The position numbers were made by a program, and so were the translations under genes. A DNA stretch of 64,000 bases from an uncultured Bacteroidota bacterium (lineage in GTDB: Bacteria; Bacteroidota; Bacteroidia; Flavobacteriales; Flavobacteriaceae). The stretch lies in contig CACEKJ010000002.1 of assembly GCA_902560045.1 (NCBI GenBank), forward strand, positions 26,071 to 90,070. Direction: 5' to 3'. This document shows, piece after piece, positions 9,142-17,859 of this stretch (its first letter is position 1; each line of letters opens with the position of its first letter). The notes beneath the pieces are model-generated. The model did no database searches. It was not told the origin of the DNA and was given only the letters and a program-made list of their open reading frames with translations.

Positions 9142-10113
9142 CTAAATCATCAAATTATTTAATTTTTGAAAATCTGCAGTATTGATTTCATAAAAATTTT
9201 GACTTATTGACCTAGCGCCAAAACCCTCTTTCCAGTATAAGAGTCCACTATTTATCTTTCTTCCTTCTTTTTCATTAGATGTTCCAAAATCAAAAAATTT
9301 ATAATCAGAAAAAGTATCATTGATTAAATTATAAAATAAAAAATCTAATGAGCCCAATATATTTTTATCCTTATTAGATCCAATGTATTGGACATGAATA
9401 ACATTTTTTGTTTGAAAAATAGTTGTTCCCGCAACTAAATTATCCTTAAGATAAACATTAAATTGTCTAATGTTTTTTCCAAAATTGGATTTCAATTGTT
9501 CAATTTCATCTAATGAATGAACAGGTGAAACAGAATGTTTTTTTGATAAAGTGGGTTTTAAAATTTTATTCCAAAATTCTTTGAAATTATCTGTTTCAAC
9601 TATTTTTAAATTATTTTTCACCCCTCTTTTATAACCTTGAACTCTATCTTTTGAAATTTTGATTTTTTTATTCAATTCAATAACAGATATTATATCCTTA
9701 CGATAAATATTACTGTTGGTTATAAATGATAAATAGTCTAGTTCATTAGAAAAATTTGAATTATAAATTGAGGGTATTTCTTTAATAAATAATTTTTTAA
9801 AAGAGTTTTTATTGCAGAACTCTAATAAGCTTCTAAATATATCTAAGAAATCATTTAATTTAATGTTCTCTTTGACAACTAATCCTCCGTAAGTTAATCC
9901 TTTATGAGAATATAAGTTTTTAGCTTCTATATTAGCAGGAAACAATGCAACAAGCTCTAAATCTTTAAAAATTAAAAAGGAAGAATCTTCAAAACGAGAA
10001 GAATGATAATCCATAAAATCTCTTTTGAATAAAAAAGTAGCATTCTTGGACACATCAATAAAACTGTCCCATTGAGATTTATAATTAGATTCATAAGTTT
10101 CAATCGAAACCAT
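9142..10113 (-). CDS. FemAB/GNAT-superfamily acyltransferase-like protein
   Basis: A 323-residue soluble protein with the layout of FemAB-like/BioF2-type GNAT proteins. There is an N-terminal block (YKSQWDSFIDVSKNATFLFKR), a basic middle segment, and a C-terminal acyl-CoA/aminoacyl-tRNA-like fold with FDFGTSNEKEGRKINSGLLYWKEGFGA. That last block is typical of GNAT proteins in exopolysaccharide or cell-envelope loci. The substrate is not predictable; it could acylate a sugar amine of the neighbouring glycan. It lies 11 bp upstream of blh on the same strand, so the two may share a transcript, although the products have no obvious link. Confidence 0.7.
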   Translation of the reverse strand: MVSIETYESNYKSQWDSFIDVSKNATFLFKRDFMDYHSSRFEDSSFLIFKDLELVALFPANIEAKNLYSHKGLTYGGLVVKENIKLNDFLDIFRSLLEFCNKNSFKKLFIKEIPSIYNSNFSNELDYLSFITNSNIYRKDIISVIELNKKIKISKDRVQGYKRGVKNNLKIVETDNFKEFWNKILKPTLSKKHSVSPVHSLDEIEQLKSNFGKNIRQFNVYLKDNLVAGTTIFQTKNVIHVQYIGSNKDKNILGSLDFLFYNLINDTFSDYKFFDFGTSNEKEGRKINSGLLYWKEGFGARSISQNFYEINTADFQKLNNLMI

Positions 10114-10124
10114 TATAATAATTT

Positions 10125-10988
10125 TTATTTATCCTTAACAAAATCCTTCATGATAAAAACATGAGGTAATGTCAAACTTGAAATTATAATAAACACAAAT
10201 AAAATGAGGTTATCACTTGTGAGTAAATCATTATTGAAATGATATAATAAAAAACCAAAAACTAAAGATAATATTGTGAAAGGAAGGGTCTTAAAGTAAA
10301 ATTTGATAAAATTATCACTCTTAAATTCCTTAAACTCTAACATTAACATTGGAAGAGAATGGCAAAACCCAAAGTACAAAGCAAAAGAAGTTAGAAGATC
10401 TGTATGATAGAAAACCATGTATATTATGGTTATTTCAGCATATAAAGGAACTTTTCTTTTGATATTAAAGTTAGTTACGCTTAACATTAAAACAGCAACT
10501 GAGATCAAAAGAAAAAATACGCTCTCAAAATTTGACAAGTCAAGGTTTGAAAACTCTGGTAGGATGTATAGGATTTCTTGTAACTCAATAATGTTATTTA
10601 AAAAAAGAGAAAGTAAAATATTAGCTCCGATGACAAAATTAAGCAGCTTATTGTCTGTGGAATTATATCCTAAAACCTGGGTTTCTCCAAAATGATAACA
10701 TGAAATAAGTAAAAATATTAGTAATCCTAAAAAAGGAGAAATAATCCACAGTATAATATTTATAAGAATAAGAGATAGGTAGACAATATAAAAAATTAAC
10801 TTACTGTTAAATCTTCTTGCCTCGGGATTTATAAAAGCTATGATATGATCCACAGATCCATGAGGGATACCGATCGATAACATGATAATAAGAAAAAGTA
10901 AAATTGAGTAAGAACTCTCTAAGCCAAAAAAAATAATCGATAAGGCAAGAATTAGACCAATCAATTTTGATCTTACTATAATATCCAT
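10125..10988 (-). CDS. blh: Brp/Blh-family beta-carotene 15,15'-oxygenase
   Basis: A 287-residue integral membrane protein with about seven to eight hydrophobic helices. It carries the family histidines in GIPHGSVDHIIAF (about 40-52), SCYHFGETQ (about 95-103), FGFCHSLPML and LTLPHVFIM. Brp/Blh enzymes cleave beta-carotene to two retinals in the membrane, giving the chromophore of proteorhodopsin, encoded just upstream on the same strand. The order on this strand is rhodopsin, terminator, blh. Only 22 bp separate the terminator A-tract from the blh start, so blh expression seems to rely on read-through or a promoter inside the rhodopsin gene. Carotenoid genes are not in the window. Confidence 0.93.
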   Translation of the reverse strand: MDIIVRSKLIGLILALSIIFFGLESSYSILLFLIIMLSIGIPHGSVDHIIAFINPEARRFNSKLIFYIVYLSLILINIILWIISPFLGLLIFLLISCYHFGETQVLGYNSTDNKLLNFVIGANILLSLFLNNIIELQEILYILPEFSNLDLSNFESVFFLLISVAVLMLSVTNFNIKRKVPLYAEITIIYMVFYHTDLLTSFALYFGFCHSLPMLMLEFKEFKSDNFIKFYFKTLPFTILSLVFGFLLYHFNNDLLTSDNLILFVFIIISSLTLPHVFIMKDFVKDK

Positions 10989-11010
10989 GGTTAGTTATTT
11001 ATTCCAATAT

Positions 11011-11043
11011 AAAAAAAAAGGTGAGGAAAATCCTCACCTTTTT
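11011..11043. terminator. bidirectional rho-independent terminator between proteorhodopsin and blh
   Basis: A perfect 8-bp GC-rich stem (GGTGAGGA at 11020-11027, TCCTCACC at 11031-11038) with a 3-nt loop, flanked by nine A on one side and five T on the other. It can terminate in both directions. On the minus strand the rhodopsin transcript would end in a run of nine U just before blh. Confidence 0.9.
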
Positions 11044-11069
11044 CTTAAAAGTTATTTATTAATCAAAAA

Positions 11070-11798
11070 TTAACTTCTAGCTGCAGACCAAACTGCCATA
11101 CCGAAACCAATTTTGTTAATAGCATCACCAACATTGTATACAACGTTCATATCTAATGCAATATTAGACATTCCTTCATACCATTGTCCAGCGTCAGTTC
11201 CCATTAAATAACCTAATGGATAAATAGCCCATCCTACAAGAACAAACCATTGTAACATTCTACCAGCCGAAGGTATTTTACCAGATGCGCTGTTTAATGC
11301 AGTTCCTACAGCTCCTGTTGGTCCACCAAAAATGGTTAAACAACCAACTTCATAAGCCATGTAGAAGTATGCAAGTGCTGAGGCAGTACCCCACATAGTT
11401 GCAGTTCCACCCATTACTCCAGACTCACCGAAGTAACCAGTAACTAACATTATTACAGATGCCCAGAATAATTTTCTCATTCCAACACCTGTTAAAAGAG
11501 CAAATTCAACAACCATTAATGGTACAGTAAGAATCCAGTCTATGTACCTTAATTCAGTTGGAGATTCTCCAGTAAGAACCCACTGCTCTCTCATGTAGAA
11601 ATAATGCACGGCTGCAATACCAGTAATTAGTGCTGCAACAAGCATTGAATCTTTAAATTTCTTGTCAACTTGACCGTGTTGCATTAAAAACCACACAGTA
11701 GCAGCTAACATTGAAACTGAGCCGATAAAAAATGTAAACCCAGTGAAGTCACCAGGAGCTACAGAAGCGGCGTCAAAAATAAAATTTAACATTTCCAT
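11070..11798 (-). CDS. proteorhodopsin, green-tuned outward proton pump
   Basis: A 242-residue seven-helix type I rhodopsin. Helix C carries the proton-pump triad: D87 (primary acceptor), T91 and E98 (donor), within RYIDWILTVPL and VVEF. The spectral-tuning residue is M95, which by family knowledge means green absorption (Leu/Met green, Gln blue). H65 matches the acceptor-coupled histidine, and K229 in AINKIGFG is the retinal Schiff-base lysine. There is no NDQ or NTQ motif, so it is not a sodium or chloride pump. It would generate proton motive force in light. It appears monocistronic by terminator position, with blh next on the same strand. Base composition is less AT-rich than its neighbours, as expected for a highly expressed gene. 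Confidence 0.97.
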   Translation of the reverse strand: MEMLNFIFDAASVAPGDFTGFTFFIGSVSMLAATVWFLMQHGQVDKKFKDSMLVAALITGIAAVHYFYMREQWVLTGESPTELRYIDWILTVPLMVVEFALLTGVGMRKLFWASVIMLVTGYFGESGVMGGTATMWGTASALAYFYMAYEVGCLTIFGGPTGAVGTALNSASGKIPSAGRMLQWFVLVGWAIYPLGYLMGTDAGQWYEGMSNIALDMNVVYNVGDAINKIGFGMAVWSAARS

Positions 11799-11828
11799 AA
11801 TTATATAGTGTTTAATTTGTTATACACT

Positions 11829-11836
11829 CAAAATTA
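11829..11836 (-). promoter_or_regulatory. candidate -7 promoter element for proteorhodopsin
   Basis: On the minus strand the octamer TAATTTTG fits the Bacteroidetes -7 consensus TAnnTTTG exactly and would start a transcript near 11822, about 24 nt before the ATG. A TTTG lies upstream but the spacer (14 bp) is shorter than usual, so this is only a candidate. Confidence 0.4.
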
Positions 11837-12127
11837 CACAAAATATATGCCAAAATGTTAAAAATATCTTAAAATATTGAAAATATGGTAAGATAATATT
11901 TCTAAAAATCCTCTTCCAACAGATAGAAATTGAAAAATATCTGATTTATGGTACTTTAATAAATACGCAAAATTTGAGTCTTATTTTTAGTGAAATAGTA
12001 GATAAATCGGGCTTTTTGTTGAAAAATCATCATAATTTTAATTAATTATCAGTGTATAACTTAAGAATTTTAAGATTTTCACATTTTATTAACTAGTTAA
12101 GTGAGGAACATTTAATTTATTTAATGA
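11837..12127. other. AT-rich intergenic spacer between divergent proteorhodopsin and kdsA
   Basis: Together with the flanking promoter elements this is a 350-bp gap between divergent genes. I see no open frame with coding character, no tRNA and no strong hairpin. It must hold the 5' regions of both genes. A sequence resembling a -24/-12 site lies on the minus strand at 11837-11852; see findings. Confidence 0.5.
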
Positions 12128-12135
12128 TAAATTTG
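12128..12135 (+). promoter_or_regulatory. candidate -7 promoter element for kdsA
   Basis: TAAATTTG matches TAnnTTTG and ends 13 bp before the kdsA ATG, implying a very short leader. No clear -33 TTG is seen, so support is weak. Confidence 0.35.
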
Positions 12136-12148
12136 TAAAAAAGATTAA

Positions 12149-12973
12149 ATGAATATTGATCAAATACCAAATATCAAAAATTTATCTTCTGATAATTTTT
12201 TCCTCATAGCAGGACCTTGTGCTATTGAGAGTGAAGAAATGGCTGTAGAAATAGCTAGTCAAATTATAAGAATTACGGATCGTTTAGAAATTCCCTTAAT
12301 CTTCAAGGGAAGTTTCAAAAAAGCAAATCGTAGTAGACTAGATAGTTTTACCGGGATTGGAGATGAAAAAGCACTCGATATTTTAAAAAAAATAGGTACT
12401 AATTTTAAGATTCCTGTCATTACCGATATTCATTCTGTTGACGATGCGAAGTTAGCCGCTAATTATGTAGATATTCTTCAAATTCCAGCTTTTTTAGTTC
12501 GGCAAACCGATATTCTTGTTGCCGCTGCCAAGACAGGAAAGGTGATAAATTTAAAAAAAGGACAATTTATGAGTCCTGAAAGCATGCAGTTTGCTGTTGG
12601 TAAAATAATTGAATCTGGTAATGAAAAAGTAATGATAACTGATAGAGGAACTATGTTTGGCTATCAAGATTTAATAGTTGATTTTAGAGGAATTCCGATT
12701 ATGAAATCCTATGCAACTACTGTTCTTGATGTGACACATTCATTACAAAAACCCAATCAAACAAGTGGAGTAACTGGTGGATTACCCGAAATGATTGAAA
12801 CAATAGCAAGGGGCGGGATTGTGAATGATATTGACGGTCTATTTATAGAAACACATTTTGATCCAACTCAGGCACTTAGCGACGGAAAAAATATGTTGCC
12901 ATTAAATGATCTTGAGGGCCTTCTGGAAAGATTAGTGAAAATAAGACAAGCAATTGTAAGTTTTAAGAAGTAA
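12149..12973 (+). CDS. kdsA: 3-deoxy-8-phosphooctulonate (KDO-8-P) synthase
   Basis: A 274-residue TIM-barrel enzyme. Visible family motifs: LIAGPCAIES (about 18-27), FKGSFKKANRSRLDSFTG (PEP and arabinose-5-phosphate binding) and the C-terminal GLFIETHFDPTQALSDG. It condenses PEP with D-arabinose-5-phosphate to KDO-8-phosphate, the first committed step for the KDO of lipid A core in the cytoplasm. Length matches the family (about 270-285). It stands alone between the rhodopsin spacer and a convergent M28 peptidase gene (7-bp gap). Confidence 0.95.
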   Translation: MNIDQIPNIKNLSSDNFFLIAGPCAIESEEMAVEIASQIIRITDRLEIPLIFKGSFKKANRSRLDSFTGIGDEKALDILKKIGTNFKIPVITDIHSVDDAKLAANYVDILQIPAFLVRQTDILVAAAKTGKVINLKKGQFMSPESMQFAVGKIIESGNEKVMITDRGTMFGYQDLIVDFRGIPIMKSYATTVLDVTHSLQKPNQTSGVTGGLPEMIETIARGGIVNDIDGLFIETHFDPTQALSDGKNMLPLNDLEGLLERLVKIRQAIVSFKK

Positions 12974-12980
12974 CTTCCAT

Positions 12981-14360
12981 TTAAAGTTTGGGTTTTGAAA
13001 CTAGCCCGTATTTATCAATTAAATAGATCAAGGCAGTCATCGTTGCTGCACCTAGCTCAAGCTCTCTTTTATGAATTGTTTCAAAAGTATCATTTTCAGA
13101 GTGATGATGATCAAAATATCTTTGGGAATCTGGTTTGAGACCACTTAATACATTATCAGGGGTTTTCAATGGTCCGATGTCTGCGCCACTACCTCCTAAT
13201 TCAAAAAAGTGAATTAAATAAGGTTTAAATAATTTTTTCCAACTTTGTATTTGGGAAAAATTAGCTTCATCAGAGTCAAAATAAAAACCTCTTGGAGTAA
13301 ATGCACCTGCATCGCTTTCGAGAGCAAAAATGTGATTTTCACCTTTTCTGAAAGCTTCCTCTGCATATTTTTTACCTCCTCTAAGTCCATTTTCCTCATT
13401 CATGAACAAAACAACTCTTATACTTCTTTTAGGAGTTATTCCAGAAATTTTTAATAATCTTAAAACATCCATTGATTGTACACATCCAGCTCCATCATCA
13501 TGAGAGCCATCCCCAATATCCCAGGAATCTAAATGACCTCCTACCAAAACATATTCATCAGGAAATTCAGAGCCAGTGATTTCACCAATTACATTATGCG
13601 ATAATACATCATCCAATTGCTTACAATTTTGTTTGAAATAAAATTTGATATCATTATCCATTTTAAGCATTGAACTTAATAAATCTGCATCTTTTGTACT
13701 TATGGCTGCGGAGGGGATCCTATCCGTTACTGGAATTTCTCCATAGGTCATACTACCTGTGTGTGGCGAATTGTCAATAGCTAAATTCATTGATCTAACA
13801 ATGACAGCAGAAGCTCCGTATTCTATTGCATTAACAGCTCCTTCATATCTTTGATCCACGCAACCACCGTATGCCTTAAACGTATCAATCAGGGTCGCAT
13901 CCATCGGTCTGTTATAAAAAACAATTTTTCCTTGGATTTTATCCCTACCCAATTTTTCAAGCTCTTCAAAACTTTTTACCTCAACTACTTTTGCCTTGAG
14001 CCCTGCAGTAGGAGTTGAGATAGAACCGCCAAGAGCACATATGTTGACTTGAGTAGTTTTTCCAGGTGAAGTTTCTATGTAGGCAAATTCTGGAGCACCC
14101 CTAACCCATTTTGGAACCATTACGGGCTGAAGCCATACTTTATCAAGACCCATTAATTCCATTTCTGACTTAGTCCAGTTAACTGCTCTTTCAGCGTTCA
14201 AAGAGCCAGAGAGTCTACCCCCAATCTGATTGGATAAATAATCTAGCCATTCATAGCTTTTACCATTTGTAAGAGAATTTGTATAAATATCTCTTATCAC
14301 CTTTTCATCAGTTTGGGAATATGTACATATAGAAATTAATAAAATTATAATATACCTCAT
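12981..14360 (-). CDS. secreted M28-family zinc aminopeptidase/carboxypeptidase Q-like
   Basis: A 459-residue protein with a signal peptide (hydrophobic 1-13, cleavage near SQ at 15-16), a PA-like insert (about 115-230) and an M28 co-catalytic zinc domain. Zinc ligands and catalytic residues can be seen: H276 and D278 in GGHLDSWDIGDG, D288 in SHDDGAG, catalytic E322-E323 in FMNEENGLRGG, and the HHHSENDTF block near the C-terminus. It should remove amino acids from peptides in the periplasm or outside. It is 1 bp downstream of the sigma-54 activator gene on the same strand, so probably cotranscribed. Confidence 0.9.
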   Translation of the reverse strand: MRYIIILLISICTYSQTDEKVIRDIYTNSLTNGKSYEWLDYLSNQIGGRLSGSLNAERAVNWTKSEMELMGLDKVWLQPVMVPKWVRGAPEFAYIETSPGKTTQVNICALGGSISTPTAGLKAKVVEVKSFEELEKLGRDKIQGKIVFYNRPMDATLIDTFKAYGGCVDQRYEGAVNAIEYGASAVIVRSMNLAIDNSPHTGSMTYGEIPVTDRIPSAAISTKDADLLSSMLKMDNDIKFYFKQNCKQLDDVLSHNVIGEITGSEFPDEYVLVGGHLDSWDIGDGSHDDGAGCVQSMDVLRLLKISGITPKRSIRVVLFMNEENGLRGGKKYAEEAFRKGENHIFALESDAGAFTPRGFYFDSDEANFSQIQSWKKLFKPYLIHFFELGGSGADIGPLKTPDNVLSGLKPDSQRYFDHHHSENDTFETIHKRELELGAATMTALIYLIDKYGLVSKPKL

Positions 14361-14361
14361 C

Positions 14362-15525
14362 TTATATTTTGATAAAATCTTTTACATTTTTTTCAGAAAT
14401 TTCCTTATCTCCAAGAATAATAAGTCTCTCAATGACATTTCTTAATTCCCTAACATTACCAGACCAATCGTTTTTTTTCATTAAATCAATAGCCTTTTTT
14501 GAAAATTTTCTAACTTCTGAGCCTTGTGCATCAGCTATATTTTTTGAAAAATGATCAATTAATAAGGGAATATCATCTTTTCTAGAATTTAAAGAAGGAA
14601 CATCTATAATAATTACCGCTAAACGATGGTATAAGTCTTCTCTAAATTTTCCTTCCTTAATCTCTTTTTTTAAATCTTTATTTGTAGCTGCTATTACTCT
14701 TACATCAATTTTAATGTCTTTTGCACCTCCAACCTTTTGAATACAATTATCTTGTAACACCCTTAATACTTTAGCTTGAGCTGACAAGCTCATATCTCCG
14801 ATTTCGTCTAAAAATATTGTTCCATTATGAGCTGCCTCAAACTTTCCTATTTTGTCTTTAACCGCTCCAGTAAATGATCCTTTTACATGACCAAATAATT
14901 CGCTTTCTATTAATTCACTAGGAATAGCGGCACAATTAACTTCGATTAGCGGCTGATGCGCTCGCTTACTTAGATTATGAATTGATTTAGCAACTAATTC
15001 TTTTCCAGAACCATTGGGCCCATTAACTAAGATTTTAGCATCAGTTTCGGAAACTTTATCAACAAGATCTTTTATTTGATTTATAGCCTTACTTTTTCCT
15101 ATCATTTCAAAATTTTTGCTAATTTTTTTTCGAAGCAATTTATTTTCAACAACTAATTGTTTTCTGTCTAATGCATTTCTTACTGTAGTTAGTAGTCTGT
15201 TTAAATCTGGAGGTTTAGAAATATAGTCAAACGCACCTTTCTTCATGGAATCAACTGCAAGTTCTAAATCGCCATGACCTGAAATCATTATAATTGGTGT
15301 CTCTGGGGTGTTTTTTTTCGAGAAATCTAACACCTCTATACCGTCAACTTTAGGCATTTTTATATCTGAAATAATTAAATCATAAGACTCTTTTTTAATC
15401 TTATTAATTGCTTCTATTCCGTTTTCTGCCTCATCAATTTGGTGAGACTTATCCTCTTCAGCTAATATTTTGACCAGGACTCTTCTAATAGCTGGTTCAT
15501 CTTCGATAATTAATATTTTTGACAT
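14362..15525 (-). CDS. NtrC-type sigma-54 response regulator lacking a C-terminal DNA-binding domain
   Basis: 387 residues: an N-terminal receiver (acidic pocket E8-D9, phospho-acceptor D54, conserved K104) and an AAA+ sigma-54 interaction domain (Walker A GPNGSGKE 169-176, sigma-54 contact loop GSFTGA 216-221, Walker B FLDE 238-241). The protein ends at residue 387, just after the AAA+ helical lid (ELRNVIERL), where NtrC relatives continue with about 60 residues of Fis-type helix-turn-helix. It may thus activate sigma-54 polymerase without binding an enhancer directly. No histidine kinase is adjacent. It sits between an ABC-2 permease (7-bp gap) and an M28 peptidase in a leftward run. Confidence 0.92.
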   Translation of the reverse strand: MSKILIIEDEPAIRRVLVKILAEEDKSHQIDEAENGIEAINKIKKESYDLIISDIKMPKVDGIEVLDFSKKNTPETPIIMISGHGDLELAVDSMKKGAFDYISKPPDLNRLLTTVRNALDRKQLVVENKLLRKKISKNFEMIGKSKAINQIKDLVDKVSETDAKILVNGPNGSGKELVAKSIHNLSKRAHQPLIEVNCAAIPSELIESELFGHVKGSFTGAVKDKIGKFEAAHNGTIFLDEIGDMSLSAQAKVLRVLQDNCIQKVGGAKDIKIDVRVIAATNKDLKKEIKEGKFREDLYHRLAVIIIDVPSLNSRKDDIPLLIDHFSKNIADAQGSEVRKFSKKAIDLMKKNDWSGNVRELRNVIERLIILGDKEISEKNVKDFIKI

Positions 15526-15532
15526 AATTTAA

Positions 15533-16846
15533 TCAGTATTTAAGCCATTTTATTAATTCTTTGTATGATGGCTTTTTTCCATACATTAATATACCTATTC
15601 TATAAATCTTTGCTGCTATCCAAATTATTAAAATAACGGATAAAAATAAAATTGTAATTGAAATTATTTGTTCAAAAATTGGAACTCCATAAGGTATTCT
15701 CATCATCATTACAATGGGAGAAGTTAATGGAATAAAAGAAAAAATTTGAGCAACAATCCCGTTTGGATCTTCTGGAACAGTTAGAATCCCAGCATATAAT
15801 GCAACAATTAAAACAATTGTTATTGGCATAAGAAACTGTTGTGCATCGGTTTGATTATCAACTGCAGCGCCAATAGCAGCAAAAATAGATGAATAAAGAA
15901 AATAGCCACCTAAAAAATAAAACAAAAAGGCTATCAAAATATTGGTGAGAGGTAAGTTAATAAAGGCTGCAATCATTTCTAAAGAATCGGATGAAATCCC
16001 GCTATCTTGAGATGCGCTTAACATAATTGATGCATTACCTGCATTGCTTGGCATTGATGTTATGCCAAATATTGATGTAACTATTGTAGAAAAAACAAAA
16101 AATAAAAATCCCCAAACAATGAATTGAGTAAGTCCTGCAAGGGATGTTCCTATTATTTTCCCTGTCATTAGCTGAAAAGGCTTAACAGATGAAATTACTA
16201 TTTCAACGATTCTATTTGTCTTCTCTTCAATTACACTCATCATTATCATACTTCCATAAGCGAAAATAAATATATATAACAGCATTCCTAAAAACATACC
16301 AAAAATCAGCTTAAGAAAACCGTCAGTTTTTGTTGTTTTTTCACCCTCGAAAGTTTCTTGAAATAAGTTAACATAAACCTTAGAATTGTTTATTTGGTTG
16401 ATATCTAGTCCTTCAATTTTAAAATTTTTGCTTGTCAATATTCTTTCAAGCTGAGTTTCAATGTTATTAATCAAGGTGAATGAAGGAGAGTCTTCTGAAA
16501 TAAAAGAAATAGAGTCTGCTATTGCTTTTGGAGAATCAAGATTTGGTATATGTATAAGACCGTAATCAGATTTTGTTTCAGAAATAATTTTTGCTTCCTC
16601 AAATGAAAAATTTTCTAAAAGGTTATATCTCAAAAATTCTGATGAATTTAAATTTTCATAAACAAATCCAGTTTCATCAACTACAGAAATATTTTTGACT
16701 GTTTCATTATTTAAACTTGACAAATAACCTAGAAAAAAAATTAAACCTACAATAAAAAGAGGAGTCAAAAATGTAGATAAAATAAATGTCTTATTTGTTA
16801 TCTTATTTAAATATTCACGAGTTGTTATAAGAGTAAAATGACCCAT
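15533..16846 (-). CDS. ABC-2 type exporter permease (NatB-like)
   Basis: A 437-residue membrane protein: cytoplasmic start with TREYLNKITNKTFILSTF, TM1 at about 25-45, a large extracytoplasmic domain (about 48-175), then five to six TM helices to the C-terminus. EEKTNRIVEIVISSVKP is the conserved ABC-2 coupling segment. It resembles NatB/YhaP permeases that pair with a NatA ATPase. The ATPase gene lies 1 bp upstream but is frameshifted, so whether the transporter works depends on that site. The substrate is unknown. Confidence 0.88.
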   Translation of the reverse strand: MGHFTLITTREYLNKITNKTFILSTFLTPLFIVGLIFFLGYLSSLNNETVKNISVVDETGFVYENLNSSEFLRYNLLENFSFEEAKIISETKSDYGLIHIPNLDSPKAIADSISFISEDSPSFTLINNIETQLERILTSKNFKIEGLDINQINNSKVYVNLFQETFEGEKTTKTDGFLKLIFGMFLGMLLYIFIFAYGSMIMMSVIEEKTNRIVEIVISSVKPFQLMTGKIIGTSLAGLTQFIVWGFLFFVFSTIVTSIFGITSMPSNAGNASIMLSASQDSGISSDSLEMIAAFINLPLTNILIAFLFYFLGGYFLYSSIFAAIGAAVDNQTDAQQFLMPITIVLIVALYAGILTVPEDPNGIVAQIFSFIPLTSPIVMMMRIPYGVPIFEQIISITILFLSVILIIWIAAKIYRIGILMYGKKPSYKELIKWLKY

Positions 16847-16847
16847 A

Positions 16848-17775
16848 TTAATTATTTTTTACAGAGTTAATGAATATTTCACTTGCACTAGGGATTACTT
16901 CTTTAAAGTGAATAACCTCTCCATTGTCATTTAAAATTTTTAGTAATTCATTTGATTTCTGAGTAGGTTTGAGATTAATATTTAATCTTAAATTATCACC
17001 AAGGGTTTTAAAAGTTGGAGTACTAGTATTGTAAAGTGTGTTTAATTGGTTTTTTAAATGATCAACATTAGATGTATTAACTGCAATTTCAAATGTATTT
17101 GATTTAAATTTTGCCTTTATATTATCTAATTTTCCGTCTAAAATCTTATTTGATTTATTAATTAACGCTATATCTTCACATAATTCTTCAACGGACTCCA
17201 TTCTGTGGGTTGAAAAAATTACAGTGGCACCTTGTTTTCGTAATTCCAAAATTTCATCCTTTATAAGATTTGCATTGATTGGATCAAATCCAGAAAATGG
17301 TTCATCAAAGATCAATAACTTAGGTTTGTGTAAGACGGTAACAATGAACTGAACCTTTTGAGCCATTCCCTTAGAAAGTTCTGTTACTTTTTTATCCCAC
17401 CAATCCGAAATTTCAAATTTTTCAAACCATTTGTTTAATTCAGATTTAGCAACAGATCTGTCTAATCCTTTTAATTGAGCCAAATATATGGCCTGTTCAC
17501 CAATTTTCATTTTAGGATACAAACCCCTTTCTTCAGGTAAGTAGCCTATATTTTTAATATGACTTGGTTTTAATTCGGAGTTATTAAAAAAAAACCTTTC
17601 CAGAATCAGGTTGAGTAATTTGATTAATGATTCTAATTAATGTTGTTTTTCCAGCTCCGTTTGGGCCTAATAGTCCAAAAATTGATCCTTCTGGAATATT
17701 TATAGAAACATCATTTAGGGCTGTAAAATTTCCATAATGTTTGGAAACAGAGTCAATAGTTAGGATATTATTCAT
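16848..17775 (-). CDS. ABC transporter ATPase (NatA-like) split by a +1 frame change at a nine-base homopolymer
   Basis: The gene reads from an ATG at 17773-17775 through Walker A (GPNGAGKTT) and into QPDSGKVFF, then hits a TAA. Coding resumes in another frame from about 17584 down to 16848 with [13 protein letters not shown], signature [10 protein letters not shown], Walker [14 protein letters not shown] and the H-loop FSTHRME. The break lies at nine A on the plus strand (17586-17594; nine U in the mRNA). Reading eight U instead of nine joins the frames and gives a normal protein of about 308 residues. A downstream TTG at 17522 could start only a fragment without Walker A. Options are a true mutation, transcriptional slippage, or a sequencing/assembly error. 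The partner permease is intact. Confidence 0.85.
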
Positions 17776-17859
17776 CTAAAATTGGTTTCTTTAAATATAG
17801 TATTATTCAACCTAGATTTAGGAGTATGAATAAATATTTAATAAAACTTTAAGAAACAA

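Noticed and set aside
11070-11798. Rhodopsin as a sodium or chloride pump, or blue-tuned
   Set aside because: Helix C has D87-T91-E98, not NDQ or NTQ, and the tuning residue is Met, not Gln.
16848-17775. Two separate ATPase genes
   Set aside because: The parts are complementary halves of one ABC domain, joined by a single base change in a homopolymer.
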